From Bacteroidales bacterium UBA714 (lineage in GTDB: Bacteria; Bacteroidota; Bacteroidia; Bacteroidales; UBA932): a stretch of DNA of 13,148 nt. Numbering within the stretch: the stretch's first letter is position 1; every line of letters starts with the position of its first letter. Positions 6,030-13,134 of the stretch are shown in pieces. Made by a program: the position numbers and the translations under genes. Location of the stretch: the NCBI GenBank assembly GCA_002298075.1, contig DBLW01000127.1, positions 1-13,148 on the forward strand. Reading direction: 5' to 3'. Under the pieces are notes generated by a model. It made no database searches, was not told the origin of the DNA, and saw only the letters and a program-made list of their open reading frames with translations.

Positions 6030-6836
6030 ATGATGAGGAAGACAATCACTGCAATATGCTGCATCATGTGCAGCCTGATGAACATCGGCGCTTATGCGCA
6101 CTCCGGATTTGAACTGCACAAGGCGGACTTCTATGCTGTTCTCGGATTTGAAGACAACGCTAAAGTGACGGCATGGATGCGCCAGATAAGCTCGAAAATG
6201 ATTGACGGATACAAAGGAACGGAGCTCCCGCAATATGGAGGAATGGATTTCTACAACTATCTCAAAGCCGAATTTCCCGGATTCAAATGCAAGCACCGGC
6301 TGCTTTTCCATTGGGGATACAACTCTAGGCCATGGAATGAGGGCCTGCAGGCAAAAGCGGATGCCCTGCCATGGGGGCGCAACCCTGACGAACTGAAACG
6401 GTTCAAGCACACGATAGCAGACGAACAGCAAAGGCGCAACAGGGAAGCCAATGCAATGACGGAAAAACTGTTCGGATTCGCATCCTCAGGAAAAGACGCA
6501 TCCTATGCAAATGCCATGATTTCCATTGTCTATGACGTCCATCTGCTCGGAGACTACACTCCGGACAACAAAGACTTCGACGGCGTACAGGACTTTTCTT
6601 CCGTTGTCGGTGACCTGATAAACGCCATACGCAAAATTGACGAGGCACAGGGAAAAGCTCTTGTAAAGTCCATTCAGACCGCAAGCAGACAACAGCTGCC
6701 AGTGCAGCAGAAAGCGGCCGGCATGCTGGAAATCCTGCAACGGGAAATGCCGGAGTTTTTGCAGAAAGCCCAGGGAGGTACCCTCAAGAGGCGTTTCGCC
6801 AAACAAGGAATCATTTTTAAAGACAATCTCCGATGA
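6030..6836 (+). CDS. secreted protein of unknown function with an HLLGD motif (possibly S1/P1-nuclease-like)
   Basis: A 268-residue protein with a classical signal peptide: MMRKT, a hydrophobic core to residue 20 and a cleavage site after AYA (21-23). The frame stays open further upstream, but that part overlaps the duplicated promoters, so the ATG at 6030 (or 6033) is the real start. The mature part is helix-rich and has spaced histidines and acids: H24, H30, H89 and H94 (HRLLFHWG), H127, and H171-x-x-x-D175 within VHLLGDYTPD (170-179). HxLGDxxxP resembles the metal-binding helix of zinc-dependent S1/P1 nucleases and phospholipase C, but the second histidine usual after that motif (as in HQPLH) is missing, so the relation is tentative. 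The product probably acts in the periplasm. The last 4 bp overlap the Crp/Fnr gene, implying co-expression. Confidence 0.72.
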   Translation: MMRKTITAICCIMCSLMNIGAYAHSGFELHKADFYAVLGFEDNAKVTAWMRQISSKMIDGYKGTELPQYGGMDFYNYLKAEFPGFKCKHRLLFHWGYNSRPWNEGLQAKADALPWGRNPDELKRFKHTIADEQQRRNREANAMTEKLFGFASSGKDASYANAMISIVYDVHLLGDYTPDNKDFDGVQDFSSVVGDLINAIRKIDEAQGKALVKSIQTASRQQLPVQQKAAGMLEILQREMPEFLQKAQGGTLKRRFAKQGIIFKDNLR

Positions 6837-7417
6837 AAACTTTTGCAGACAGCATATTCCTCCGGAAAATGCGCACTGCCGCACCTATAAGCGATGAAAC
6901 AGCCTCAATTCTTGCCGGCCATCTCGAAGAATGCCATTTTCACAAAAAAGAACTCATTTTAAGAGAGGGCATATTCTGCAGATACGTGTGGCTTCTGGAA
7001 AAAGGCTTCGTGAGACATTACTGGGTAGTCAACGGAGAGGAGGCCACGACCTCTTTCTCAACAGAGGGCACACCGATATTCAGCATGGACGAAATGTATT
7101 ACGGAAAGCCCAGCGAAGAATATGCCCAGGCAATGGAACCCGTGCACGCATGGCGCATAAAGGTCGGTGAACTGGAACAGCTCCTTAGGGACAATCTGGA
7201 GCTGGCCACATGGGCACGCATAATTCACCAGAACGAATACAGACGCGTTCACAAGTCTTTCAAAGAGAGACTGACTTTACCGGCACGGGAACGCTACCGC
7301 ATATTCACCGAAGAATTTCCGGAAGTATGCAGACGTGCCAATCTCGGACACATCGCCTCGTACCTCGGAATCACTCTGCCCACGCTGAGCCACATACGTT
7401 CTGAGGAAAGAATTTAA
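6833..7417 (+). CDS. Crp/Fnr family transcriptional regulator
   Basis: A 194-residue cytoplasmic DNA-binding protein with the Crp/Fnr layout. Residues about 20-115 form the cyclic-nucleotide-binding-type beta-barrel: KKELILREGIFCRYVWLLEKGFVR (residues 38-61) is the usual opening, with the G-x-x-x-x-x-x-x-x-x-x-G-x-x-R spacing. A dimerisation helix follows (112-145), then a C-terminal helix-turn-helix at about 168-190 (RANLGHIASYLGITLPTLSHIR). The sequence is typical of the abundant Bacteroidota Crp-like regulators, which lack the cAMP-binding arginine/serine signature and the cysteines of FNR iron-sulfur sensors, so the ligand is unknown. It overlaps the secreted-protein gene by 4 bp and is expressed from the same duplicated promoters. 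Possible targets include its own operon or the downstream acyltransferase, which is inference. Confidence 0.9.
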   Translation: MKTFADSIFLRKMRTAAPISDETASILAGHLEECHFHKKELILREGIFCRYVWLLEKGFVRHYWVVNGEEATTSFSTEGTPIFSMDEMYYGKPSEEYAQAMEPVHAWRIKVGELEQLLRDNLELATWARIIHQNEYRRVHKSFKERLTLPARERYRIFTEEFPEVCRRANLGHIASYLGITLPTLSHIRSEERI

Positions 7418-7480
7418 TGTGGGACAACTTTTTTCTCATACGGAATTCCGAAATTTGCCGCTCAAATCACAACAGAGCAA

Positions 7481-8668
7481 ATGGAAAACAATCTGACTGA
7501 GAAAAAACAGGGCCGCGAAGCCTGGATTGACTGGATGAGAATTGCGGCCTGCCTCATGGTATTCATCGTGCACAGTACCGAGCCATTCTACCTTGGCGGA
7601 GACGGTGCCCTCATACTTACAAACACGGATGCGTTCTGGGCGTCATTCTTCGATTCATTCGTGCGTGCCTGCGTACCGCTGTTCATCGTAGCCTCCAGCT
7701 ACCTGCAGTTCCCTCTGCACTGCTCCGCCGGAGAATTTTTCAGGAAAAGGGCCGTGCGCATCCTTATTCCATTCATAATCTGGAGCCTTGTATATGCTTT
7801 CGCTTTCGGAGAGCCGGTGTCCAATCTCAAGGCCCTGCTTCTGAACTTCAACTATGCGGCCGGACATCTGTGGTTCGTCTATATGCTGTGCGGGATATAC
7901 CTTCTGATGCCGTTGCTCTCGCCGTGGGCTGAAAAAGTCGGAAAAAAAGAACTTCAATTCTACTTATGCATCTGGCTTTTCACGACACTCATCCCTATCA
8001 TACGCGACTGGGCCTCACAATCTCCCCTTGCCATAACATATGGCCCGACAGGCATTCCGAGACAGGCACTGTTCCCTCTTTGGGGAGAGGCCAGCTGGAA
8101 TGCATACGGCCTGTTCTATTATTTCAGCGGTTTCATAGGTTACCTGCTCTTAGGATTGTATTTCCGTAAATTCGTTGGCATCATGTCATGGGCAAGGACA
8201 CTGTCCATATCCGTCCCATGCTATCTGCTCGGCTTTGCGATTTCCTTCGGCGGTTTCCTCCACAGGGCATTTGAAAGCGCCCAAGGCACATTCCCGGTCG
8301 GAGGCGCTGTCGATATGGCGGTGTGGTGGGAGACGACATGGTGCAACGACACACTCGGAGTGGCTCTGATGACCATAGCATGGCTGCTGATTTTCCGGAA
8401 AGCGAACGCTAACGGGACCTTTTACTCAAAAGTCCTGCTGCCTGTATCAAAAGCAAGCTACGGAATGTATTTATGCCACATGATGATTCTTGCCCCCATA
8501 TGCGGACTTTTCCGCGGCTGGCTCGGGTCCGGCAGCGAAGGCATGCTCGGATTATGGACTACTCCTCTCGAGATATTGCTGTCCGCATTTACCGCTTTCG
8601 CATGCGTTGCAGCCATATCTGTGCTTCTGCAAAGGATTCCTAAAATAGGCAAATACATAATAGGTTAG
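7481..8668 (+). CDS. membrane acyltransferase, acyltransferase-3 family
   Basis: A 395-residue inner-membrane protein of the acyltransferase-3 family (PF01757), which transfers acetyl, succinyl or longer acyl groups to sugars of O-antigen, capsule, peptidoglycan or other glycans. The first helix carries the family's motif: WIDWMRIAACLMVFIVHSTEP (residues 15-35), where D17, R20 and the catalytic-type H31 stand out. Next come FFRKRAVRILIPFIIWSLVY (77-96) and HLWFVYMLCGIYLLMPLLSP near 128-147. About ten hydrophobic helices fill the length, and no soluble SGNH domain is attached. The final 10-15 residues (QRIPKIGKYIIG) are basic. The 63-bp gap to the Crp/Fnr gene contains a perfect 10-bp palindrome CGGAATTCCG (7441-7450) but no clean TTTG/TAnnTTTG pair, so it may be read through from the upstream operon. 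The acceptor glycan is unknown. Confidence 0.87.
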   Translation: MENNLTEKKQGREAWIDWMRIAACLMVFIVHSTEPFYLGGDGALILTNTDAFWASFFDSFVRACVPLFIVASSYLQFPLHCSAGEFFRKRAVRILIPFIIWSLVYAFAFGEPVSNLKALLLNFNYAAGHLWFVYMLCGIYLLMPLLSPWAEKVGKKELQFYLCIWLFTTLIPIIRDWASQSPLAITYGPTGIPRQALFPLWGEASWNAYGLFYYFSGFIGYLLLGLYFRKFVGIMSWARTLSISVPCYLLGFAISFGGFLHRAFESAQGTFPVGGAVDMAVWWETTWCNDTLGVALMTIAWLLIFRKANANGTFYSKVLLPVSKASYGMYLCHMMILAPICGLFRGWLGSGSEGMLGLWTTPLEILLSAFTAFACVAAISVLLQRIPKIGKYIIG

Positions 8669-8696
8669 GATAATGTGGAAAATCCGGTTATCTTTG
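8665..8696 (+). promoter_or_regulatory. promoter of the second acyltransferase gene
   Basis: TTAG (8665-8668, one mismatch to TTTG) and TATCTTTG (8689-8696) are separated by 20 bp. The -33 box overlaps the stop codon of the upstream acyltransferase. The predicted start would leave a leader of about 70 nt, so the second gene can be expressed independently of the first. Confidence 0.6.
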
Positions 8697-8735
8697 CGGT
8701 GCTTTGGCTGATTTTGCCATGGCCTCAAACTAACC

Positions 8736-8755
8736 GGCCCGCAGGCAATGCGGCC
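8736..8755 (+). promoter_or_regulatory. GC-rich hairpin in the leader of the second acyltransferase
   Basis: GGCC(C)GCA (8736-8743) pairs with TGCGGCC (8749-8755) with one bulged base and a 5-nt loop, followed by ATTTT. The T-run is too short for a confident terminator. It may weakly terminate transcripts coming from upstream or act as a leader structure, since it lies 19 bp before the ATG. Confidence 0.3.
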
Positions 8756-8774
8756 ATTTTAACACAAAACAAAC

Positions 8775-9941
8775 ATGACAAACAACGTTTATTTGGCATC
8801 CAAGCCAAGATACGGGATTCTGGACGGTCTCAGAGGCGTAGCCGCCTTACTGGTGGTCCTGTTTCACGTTTTCGAGGCTTATTCTCCAGGCCCTGCAGGC
8901 CAGATCATCAACCACGGCTACCTTGCAGTGGACTTCTTCTTCATGCTGTCCGGCTTCGTCATAGGATATGCTTATGATGACCGCTGGAACAAAATGAGCA
9001 CATGGGGATTCTTCAAGAGACGCCTTGTACGCCTGCATCCGATGGTGGTCATGGGCACCGTGGTAGGAGCCTGCCTGTATTTCTTCGGACAGGGAGACGG
9101 CTTCCCTATAATCGGAAACATCCCAGGCTGGAAACTGCTCCTGGCCTTTGTCATGGGATGCCTGATGATTCCGTGCGGTCCGAAGATGGACATACGCGGA
9201 TGGGGCGAGATGAACTCTTTCAACGGCCCTAACTGGTCTCTCACATGGGAATATGCGGCAAACATTCTTTATGCCCTTGTCCTCAGAAGGCTTCCTAAAG
9301 CTATACTTGGAGTCCTGACTGCAGCTGCCGCATTCTGCACGCTTGACCTGTGCCTTAATTGGAATGTTTTCGGCCTGCTTACAGAAGGACGTGTCGCAAG
9401 TGCATCCGCCTACACCGTGATAGGCGGATGGAGCATTACCCCCGAACAGATGTATATCGGATTCACAAGGCTCGCATATCCTTTCCTGTGCGGACTTCTC
9501 TTGTCACGCATCGGCAAATCCATCACTGTCAAAGGCGCATTCTGGTGGTGCTCCCTGATTCTTGCCGCCATATTCTCAATTCCGTGCATAGGAGGCGAAG
9601 GCAATGTCGCTAACGGCATCTACAATGCCGCATGTATCCTGGTCATCTTCCCTGTCGTAGTCGCCATGGGAGCCGGAAGCCGGATAAAGGGAGAAAAAAG
9701 CACAAGAATCTGCACTTTCCTCGGAGAATTGTCATATCCGCTCTACATCACGCACTACCCTGTCATGTATGTACAGATGAACTGGGCGTGGTCACATCCG
9801 GACGCTCCGGCCTATGCCCACATCACGGTAGCGGCGGGAAGCATCATATTGTCAATAGGCATTGCATACGCCTGCCTGAAATTGTACGATATGCCGGTCC
9901 GCAAATATCTCACAGAGCGCTGGCTGAAAAACAAGAGGTAA
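8775..9941 (+). CDS. membrane acyltransferase, OafA-like (acyltransferase-3 family)
   Basis: A 388-residue inner-membrane acyltransferase-3 protein (PF01757, COG1835), closer to the OafA pattern than its upstream neighbour. The N-terminus reads GILDGLRGVAALLVVLFHVFE (residues 14-34), with D17, R20 and H31 as the conserved catalytic-region residues. It is followed by YLAVDFFFMLSGFVIGYAYD (49-68) and the RR-x-x-R-x-x-P motif in FKRRLVRLHPM (80-90). The NWSLTWEYAANILYA segment (residues 153-167) is also characteristic. About ten helices are present with no C-terminal SGNH domain. The protein would O-acylate a cell-envelope or exported glycan; the substrate is unknown. It ends TAATG, so its stop overlaps the start of a VOC-protein remnant by one base, indicating that an intact partner gene was once co-translated. 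The two tandem acyltransferases are clearly different proteins, not a recent duplication. Confidence 0.9.
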   Translation: MTNNVYLASKPRYGILDGLRGVAALLVVLFHVFEAYSPGPAGQIINHGYLAVDFFFMLSGFVIGYAYDDRWNKMSTWGFFKRRLVRLHPMVVMGTVVGACLYFFGQGDGFPIIGNIPGWKLLLAFVMGCLMIPCGPKMDIRGWGEMNSFNGPNWSLTWEYAANILYALVLRRLPKAILGVLTAAAAFCTLDLCLNWNVFGLLTEGRVASASAYTVIGGWSITPEQMYIGFTRLAYPFLCGLLLSRIGKSITVKGAFWWCSLILAAIFSIPCIGGEGNVANGIYNAACILVIFPVVVAMGAGSRIKGEKSTRICTFLGELSYPLYITHYPVMYVQMNWAWSHPDAPAYAHITVAAGSIILSIGIAYACLKLYDMPVRKYLTERWLKNKR

Positions 9942-10030
9942 TGGAAGGACTTCACCATATAGGCCTGTTCGTGACGGAACTCGAGCAGGCCAAAAAATTC
10001 TGGTGCACCTGTTTCTATCCTGAAGCCTAA
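9941..10030 (+). pseudogene. truncated VOC/glyoxalase-family gene (N-terminal stub)
   Basis: The ATG overlaps the acyltransferase stop (TAATG). The 29-residue product begins MEGLHHIGLFVTELEQAKKF, the unmistakable first strand and helix of vicinal-oxygen-chelate proteins (glyoxalase I / bleomycin resistance type), where H6 would be the first metal ligand. After FW the sequence departs from the family (CTCFYPEA) and stops; intact members have about 120-150 residues. The last 4 bp overlap the 3' end of the convergent Rpn-type gene. I infer that a deletion or the arrival of the downstream segment removed the rest of the gene. Without a full-length protein no metal site can form, so it is almost certainly non-functional. 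Confidence 0.75.
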
Positions 10031-10962
10031 AGTTCCGCGACTTCCTGCTCGGACAGTCCTGTCATCTCACTTATCTGCCGGAATGCAATTCCGGCATTTT
10101 TCATTGCAAAAGCCATCTTGCGGATTCCCTTCGCTTCTCCTTTGATTTCTCCTTCTTCCATCCCCGCAGCAAACCCTTCTTCGCGGCCGTTCTTGAATTC
10201 CTGCCGCTTACCGTATAAGATATCCAATTCGTTTATCATGTTTGCTTCAAATCTAAGTCTATGCTCCTTTGTGAGTGCCGCATATTCACATGCACCGGCC
10301 AACTGGCTGACGAATGTCCTATTCTTGATTGCATCCGGAATGACATCGGCATTTCCTCCGTTTACGAACCAATAGAACAGGTAATCCTGCTCAGAGCTGC
10401 ACTCGTCAAGTGTCTTTGCGAATCGCGCCAGCTCTGCAAAGGTAATAGAAATTGTCATAGGTGCAACTTCTTTTGTACGGATTTCCATAAATTCATAATG
10501 TGACACCACATAGCCCGTATCCCATTGTCTTTCATCATGATGCCTGAACTTATGGTTTAAGATGCTCACCACATATACCGGATGAAGGTCCGCATAATCC
10601 TCCCCTTGCCCAAGCTGCAGATGGAACGTCCCCGCACCATAGAACACAACACGCTTGAAAAAATCATTATAAGGCCTGTTCTGCACCTCCACAATGAATT
10701 GGGAGCCGTCATCACCTCTGCATATGAGGTCAAGCACCGTTTTCTTCGACACAATCGTGTCTTGACACTGTTCCCGGTCGCAATACTCCAAGATATCCTT
10801 GACAATGACCCCTTCCGGGAGCAGGTTATTAAGCAGCCTGATTAGCAGTGGCTTGTTGGCCCTGTCGGCAAACACAGCCTTGAAGCCTGCATCCGTCGTA
10901 AGCGGAACGTAACGTTTCTGATAAATTCCCATATAATTATCTTCCAATGTTAACGGATGCAA
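10027..10962 (-). CDS. Rpn family PD-(D/E)XK recombination-promoting nuclease / putative transposase
   Basis: A 311-residue protein of the Rpn/YhgA-like group (PF12784, PDDEXK_2). E. coli Rpn proteins are DNA endonucleases that raise RecA-independent recombination. The N-terminus has the family opening YVPLTTDAGFKAVFADRANK (residues 18-37). The nuclease core is D78 in KKTVLDLICR, then E92-x-Q94 in FIVEVQNRPYNDFFKR (89-104), giving the D-x13-E-x-Q pattern, and the conserved aromatic/histidine helix FYGAGTFHLQL follows. The C-terminus has the usual glycine/glutamate-rich linker (GREEGFAAGMEEGEIKGEAKG, residues 258-278) and a small helical domain ending ISEMTGLSEQEVAEL. Catalytic residues appear intact. 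The ATG at 10932 (residue 11) is a plausible alternative start and is nearer the family's usual N-terminus. Such genes are mobile, variable in copy number and often found beside rearrangements. Confidence 0.88.
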   Translation of the reverse strand: MHPLTLEDNYMGIYQKRYVPLTTDAGFKAVFADRANKPLLIRLLNNLLPEGVIVKDILEYCDREQCQDTIVSKKTVLDLICRGDDGSQFIVEVQNRPYNDFFKRVVFYGAGTFHLQLGQGEDYADLHPVYVVSILNHKFRHHDERQWDTGYVVSHYEFMEIRTKEVAPMTISITFAELARFAKTLDECSSEQDYLFYWFVNGGNADVIPDAIKNRTFVSQLAGACEYAALTKEHRLRFEANMINELDILYGKRQEFKNGREEGFAAGMEEGEIKGEAKGIRKMAFAMKNAGIAFRQISEMTGLSEQEVAEL

Positions 10963-10970
10963 AATTCGGG

Positions 10971-11041
10971 AATGCCATCCGCGTAACGAAAAAGTACACG
11001 GATATTTGTTAAAATCGGCATTACACTAATGCCAAATGCCA
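10971..11041. repeat. cluster of AATGCC / GGCATT repeats upstream of the Rpn gene
   Basis: AATGCCA occurs at 10971-10977, 11028-11034 and 11035-11041, and its inverse GGCATT at 11017-11022. GGCATT and the second AATGCC form a perfect 6-bp stem around ACACT (11017-11033). The cluster lies between the divergent Rpn and gpsA genes and could be an operator or a small mobile-element scar. No known site is matched. Confidence 0.35.
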
Positions 11042-11124
11042 TTTTATGTTCAGAAATTTGTTTGATTTTTTAATAAATGCAGACAAATTTCTCCGCTTTC
11101 CACTGCCTGTACAATATAAAATCT

Positions 11125-11132
11125 TACCTTTG
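11125..11132 (+). promoter_or_regulatory. candidate -7 box (TACCTTTG) for gpsA
   Basis: TACCTTTG fits TAnnTTTG exactly and lies 35 bp before the gpsA ATG. The -33 region is weak: only ACTG at 11102-11105, 19 bp upstream, is near consensus. Confidence 0.5.
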
Positions 11133-11167
11133 CCATACTTACAGGGGCCGGAAAAGGCTGGCATATT

Positions 11168-12187
11168 ATGAAACAGGACATTATGGAACATAAATTAAGC
11201 GACAAATCAGTTTGCGCCGTAATCGGACACGGCAGCTGGGCCACGGCAATCGTAAGCCTTCTGGCCGGGAACGAAAAAGAGGTATGGTGGTATATCAAGA
11301 ATCCTGAAGTGCTCGGAACTCTTGTTTCAGAAGGCCGGAATCCCAAATATCTGAACGACCTTGAATTTGACATGAGCAGGATACGTCCAAGCGGTGACAT
11401 TGATGAAGTCGTTTCAAATGCCGACATAATCATAATGGCTGCCCCGTCAGCCTACCTGAAAGATTTTCTTGAAGGAATGACCGTCCCTCTAAAAGACAAA
11501 TTCATCGTCTCGGCCATCAAAGGCATAATTCCCGGAGACTACAAGACCGCCGTTGAATATATCCACGACCGATACGGCCTCACATACAGGCAAATCGGCA
11601 TCATATCAGGGCCCTCGCATGCGGAAGAAGTGTCACGGAGAAAACTGTCATACCTGACCATAGTATGCACTGATTCAGAAAATTCCGCCATAATCGGAAA
11701 CAAGATTTCCACAGATTATATAAAACTGAGCTACTCGACCGACCTGTACGGGGTAGAATATGCGGCCATACTGAAAAACATCTACGCCCTTTCGGTAGGC
11801 TTGGCTGTCGGCCTGGGCTATGGTGACAATTTCCTTGCTGTCCTTATATCAAATTGCGCGAAAGAAATGACAAGATTCCTGACGGAAAGCTATCCTGACG
11901 CACGGGAGACCATGAACTCGGCCTATCTCGGAGACCTGCTTGTGACATGCTACTCCAGCTACAGCCGGAACCGCCGCCTGGGCCTTCTGATAGGACGCGG
12001 CCACACAGTCAAAAGCGCGCTGAACGAGATGACAATGGTAGCGGAGGGCTATTTTGCCAGCGATTGCATAAGGCACATCAACTTCAGGCACAAGATAGAC
12101 ATGCCGATAGCCGACATGGTATATGAAGTCCTGTACAAAAAGGCATCTGCAAGGAAAAAAATGAAAGAACTGGAAAATCTGCTGTAA
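11168..12187 (+). CDS. gpsA: NAD(P)H-dependent glycerol-3-phosphate dehydrogenase
   Basis: A 339-residue cytoplasmic enzyme that reduces dihydroxyacetone phosphate to sn-glycerol 3-phosphate, the backbone precursor of phospholipids. The Rossmann motif is VIGHGSWATAI (18-28), with G20-x-G22 and A25. K118 in SAIKGI (115-120) and K203 in VEYAAILKNIYALSVG (196-211) are the conserved catalytic-region lysines, and GPSHAEEV (148-155) is the substrate-loop block in the form usual in Bacteroidota. GDLLVTCYSSYSRNRRLG (255-272) is the conserved C-terminal domain block, with the R269 region contacting substrate and cofactor. Length matches the family (about 330-340). Starts at 11168 and 11183 are both possible. 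Its stop codon directly abuts the stop of the convergent hydrolase gene. Confidence 0.96.
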   Translation: MKQDIMEHKLSDKSVCAVIGHGSWATAIVSLLAGNEKEVWWYIKNPEVLGTLVSEGRNPKYLNDLEFDMSRIRPSGDIDEVVSNADIIIMAAPSAYLKDFLEGMTVPLKDKFIVSAIKGIIPGDYKTAVEYIHDRYGLTYRQIGIISGPSHAEEVSRRKLSYLTIVCTDSENSAIIGNKISTDYIKLSYSTDLYGVEYAAILKNIYALSVGLAVGLGYGDNFLAVLISNCAKEMTRFLTESYPDARETMNSAYLGDLLVTCYSSYSRNRRLGLLIGRGHTVKSALNEMTMVAEGYFASDCIRHINFRHKIDMPIADMVYEVLYKKASARKKMKELENLL

Positions 12188-13066
12188 TCATTTTCCCGGT
12201 CCCGCCAAAAACTGCACCGCCATATCCGTCATCTCATCGCGCCTGACAGAAAAACCATGGTCCTCACCTTCTACAAGATGCAACACGGCATCCTTGTAGC
12301 TTTCCTTATACCTTACCGAATAGCTATAAGGCACAATATCGTCAGACATTCCATGAATTATGCAGACAGGCCCCCCATACAGCGCAGCCGTTTCATATAT
12401 CGGCAATGTCTGGGCCACCTTGACATATTCACGTCCCACATGACGTCCTGATACAGGCACAAATTCAGGTATATCCTGAGGATCATACCGGACACCGAAC
12501 ATGACGCCGTTCAAAGCATCATCCCTGAGAACAGCAGCAGGAGCCATCAGCACAAGCGACGCAACCTTTTCCGCACCCAATTCTCCAGCCAGCATACTTG
12601 CGACGACCCCGCCCTGAGAATGCCCCAGCAAAGCGACAGAACCCACAAAATCCAGCGACCTTACATATTCATAAACTTTCGCGGCATCCTCAATCTCATT
12701 GGCCACAGTCATATTACCGAACTCCCCATCGCTCTCCCCATGTCCGTTGAAATCAAAACGGATACTCGCAATCCCCTTCACCATCAGCTTTTCCGCAATG
12801 TCACCAATCACCCGCGACTGTTTGTCAGACATGAAACCATGCATCAGAATAACTATCGGGACAATTTCCCCTTCAGCCACTCCGGGCCGGTAAACAATCC
12901 CGGCCAGCTTTCCGACAGCCCCGTCAATTTCCACCTCAATCACCTCCGGCTCCCCACCAGATTGCCAGGCCCGGTCATTTTCCCGACACACCGCCGGAAA
13001 AGCCAAGGACAACAATACGGCTCCCATAAATCCAGTCCTTTTAACTGCATCATATAACGTTTTCAT
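12188..13066 (-). CDS. exported alpha/beta hydrolase, feruloyl/cinnamoyl esterase-like
   Basis: A 292-residue alpha/beta-hydrolase with an N-terminal signal peptide (basic MKTLYDAVKR, hydrophobic 12-26; the cleavage site is unclear around 26-30, and the cysteine at 27 lacks a standard lipobox). The catalytic set is complete: oxyanion HGF (76-78), nucleophile S150 in GHSQGG (148-153), D242 in HGMSDDIVP and H270 in GEDHGF. RFDFNGHGESDG (103-114) and LMAPAAVLRDDALNG (173-187), with the GHSQGGVVAS form, resemble feruloyl/cinnamoyl esterases such as Est1E and LJ0536, which release hydroxycinnamic acids from plant arabinoxylan. That substrate would suit a plant-fibre-degrading gut bacterium, but no carbohydrate enzymes are seen beside it, so this is inference. 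A clear promoter lies upstream. Confidence 0.88.
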   Translation of the reverse strand: MKTLYDAVKRTGFMGAVLLSLAFPAVCRENDRAWQSGGEPEVIEVEIDGAVGKLAGIVYRPGVAEGEIVPIVILMHGFMSDKQSRVIGDIAEKLMVKGIASIRFDFNGHGESDGEFGNMTVANEIEDAAKVYEYVRSLDFVGSVALLGHSQGGVVASMLAGELGAEKVASLVLMAPAAVLRDDALNGVMFGVRYDPQDIPEFVPVSGRHVGREYVKVAQTLPIYETAALYGGPVCIIHGMSDDIVPYSYSVRYKESYKDAVLHLVEGEDHGFSVRRDEMTDMAVQFLAGPGK

Positions 13067-13101
13067 CTCTTATATATTTCATTTTAGTGTTATCAGCAGG
13101 T

Positions 13102-13134
13102 CAAAGATACAATGTTTGATAGCAATTCACAACA
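13102..13134 (-). promoter_or_regulatory. promoter of the exported esterase gene
   Basis: On the minus strand TATCTTTG (13109 down to 13102) fits TAnnTTTG. TTGTTG lies around 13134-13129, giving a -33-like element at about the 19-21-bp distance. The -7 box is 35 bp before the ATG. Confidence 0.6.

Noticed and set aside
5946..6431. 161-codon minus-strand ORF opposite the secreted-protein gene
   Set aside because: Antisense to a signal-peptide gene with promoters and operon overlap; composition rich in residues typical of shadow frames.
7441..7450. CGGAATTCCG palindrome as the operator of the first acyltransferase
   Set aside because: A single 10-bp palindrome with an EcoRI-type core can easily arise by chance and there is no second copy nearby; kept only as a remark in the gene entry.
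10027..10962. Rpn gene as part of an insertion sequence or defence island
   Set aside because: No terminal inverted repeats, target duplications, partner defence genes or other mobile genes were recognised around it; Rpn genes commonly stand alone.
11050..11433. 127-codon minus-strand ORF overlapping the start of gpsA
   Set aside because: It lies opposite strongly conserved gpsA sequence and has no family features; antisense shadow.
12620..13057. 145-codon plus-strand ORF opposite the esterase
   Set aside because: Antisense to an intact catalytic-triad hydrolase with signal peptide and promoter; rich in H, P, N and R as expected for a shadow frame.
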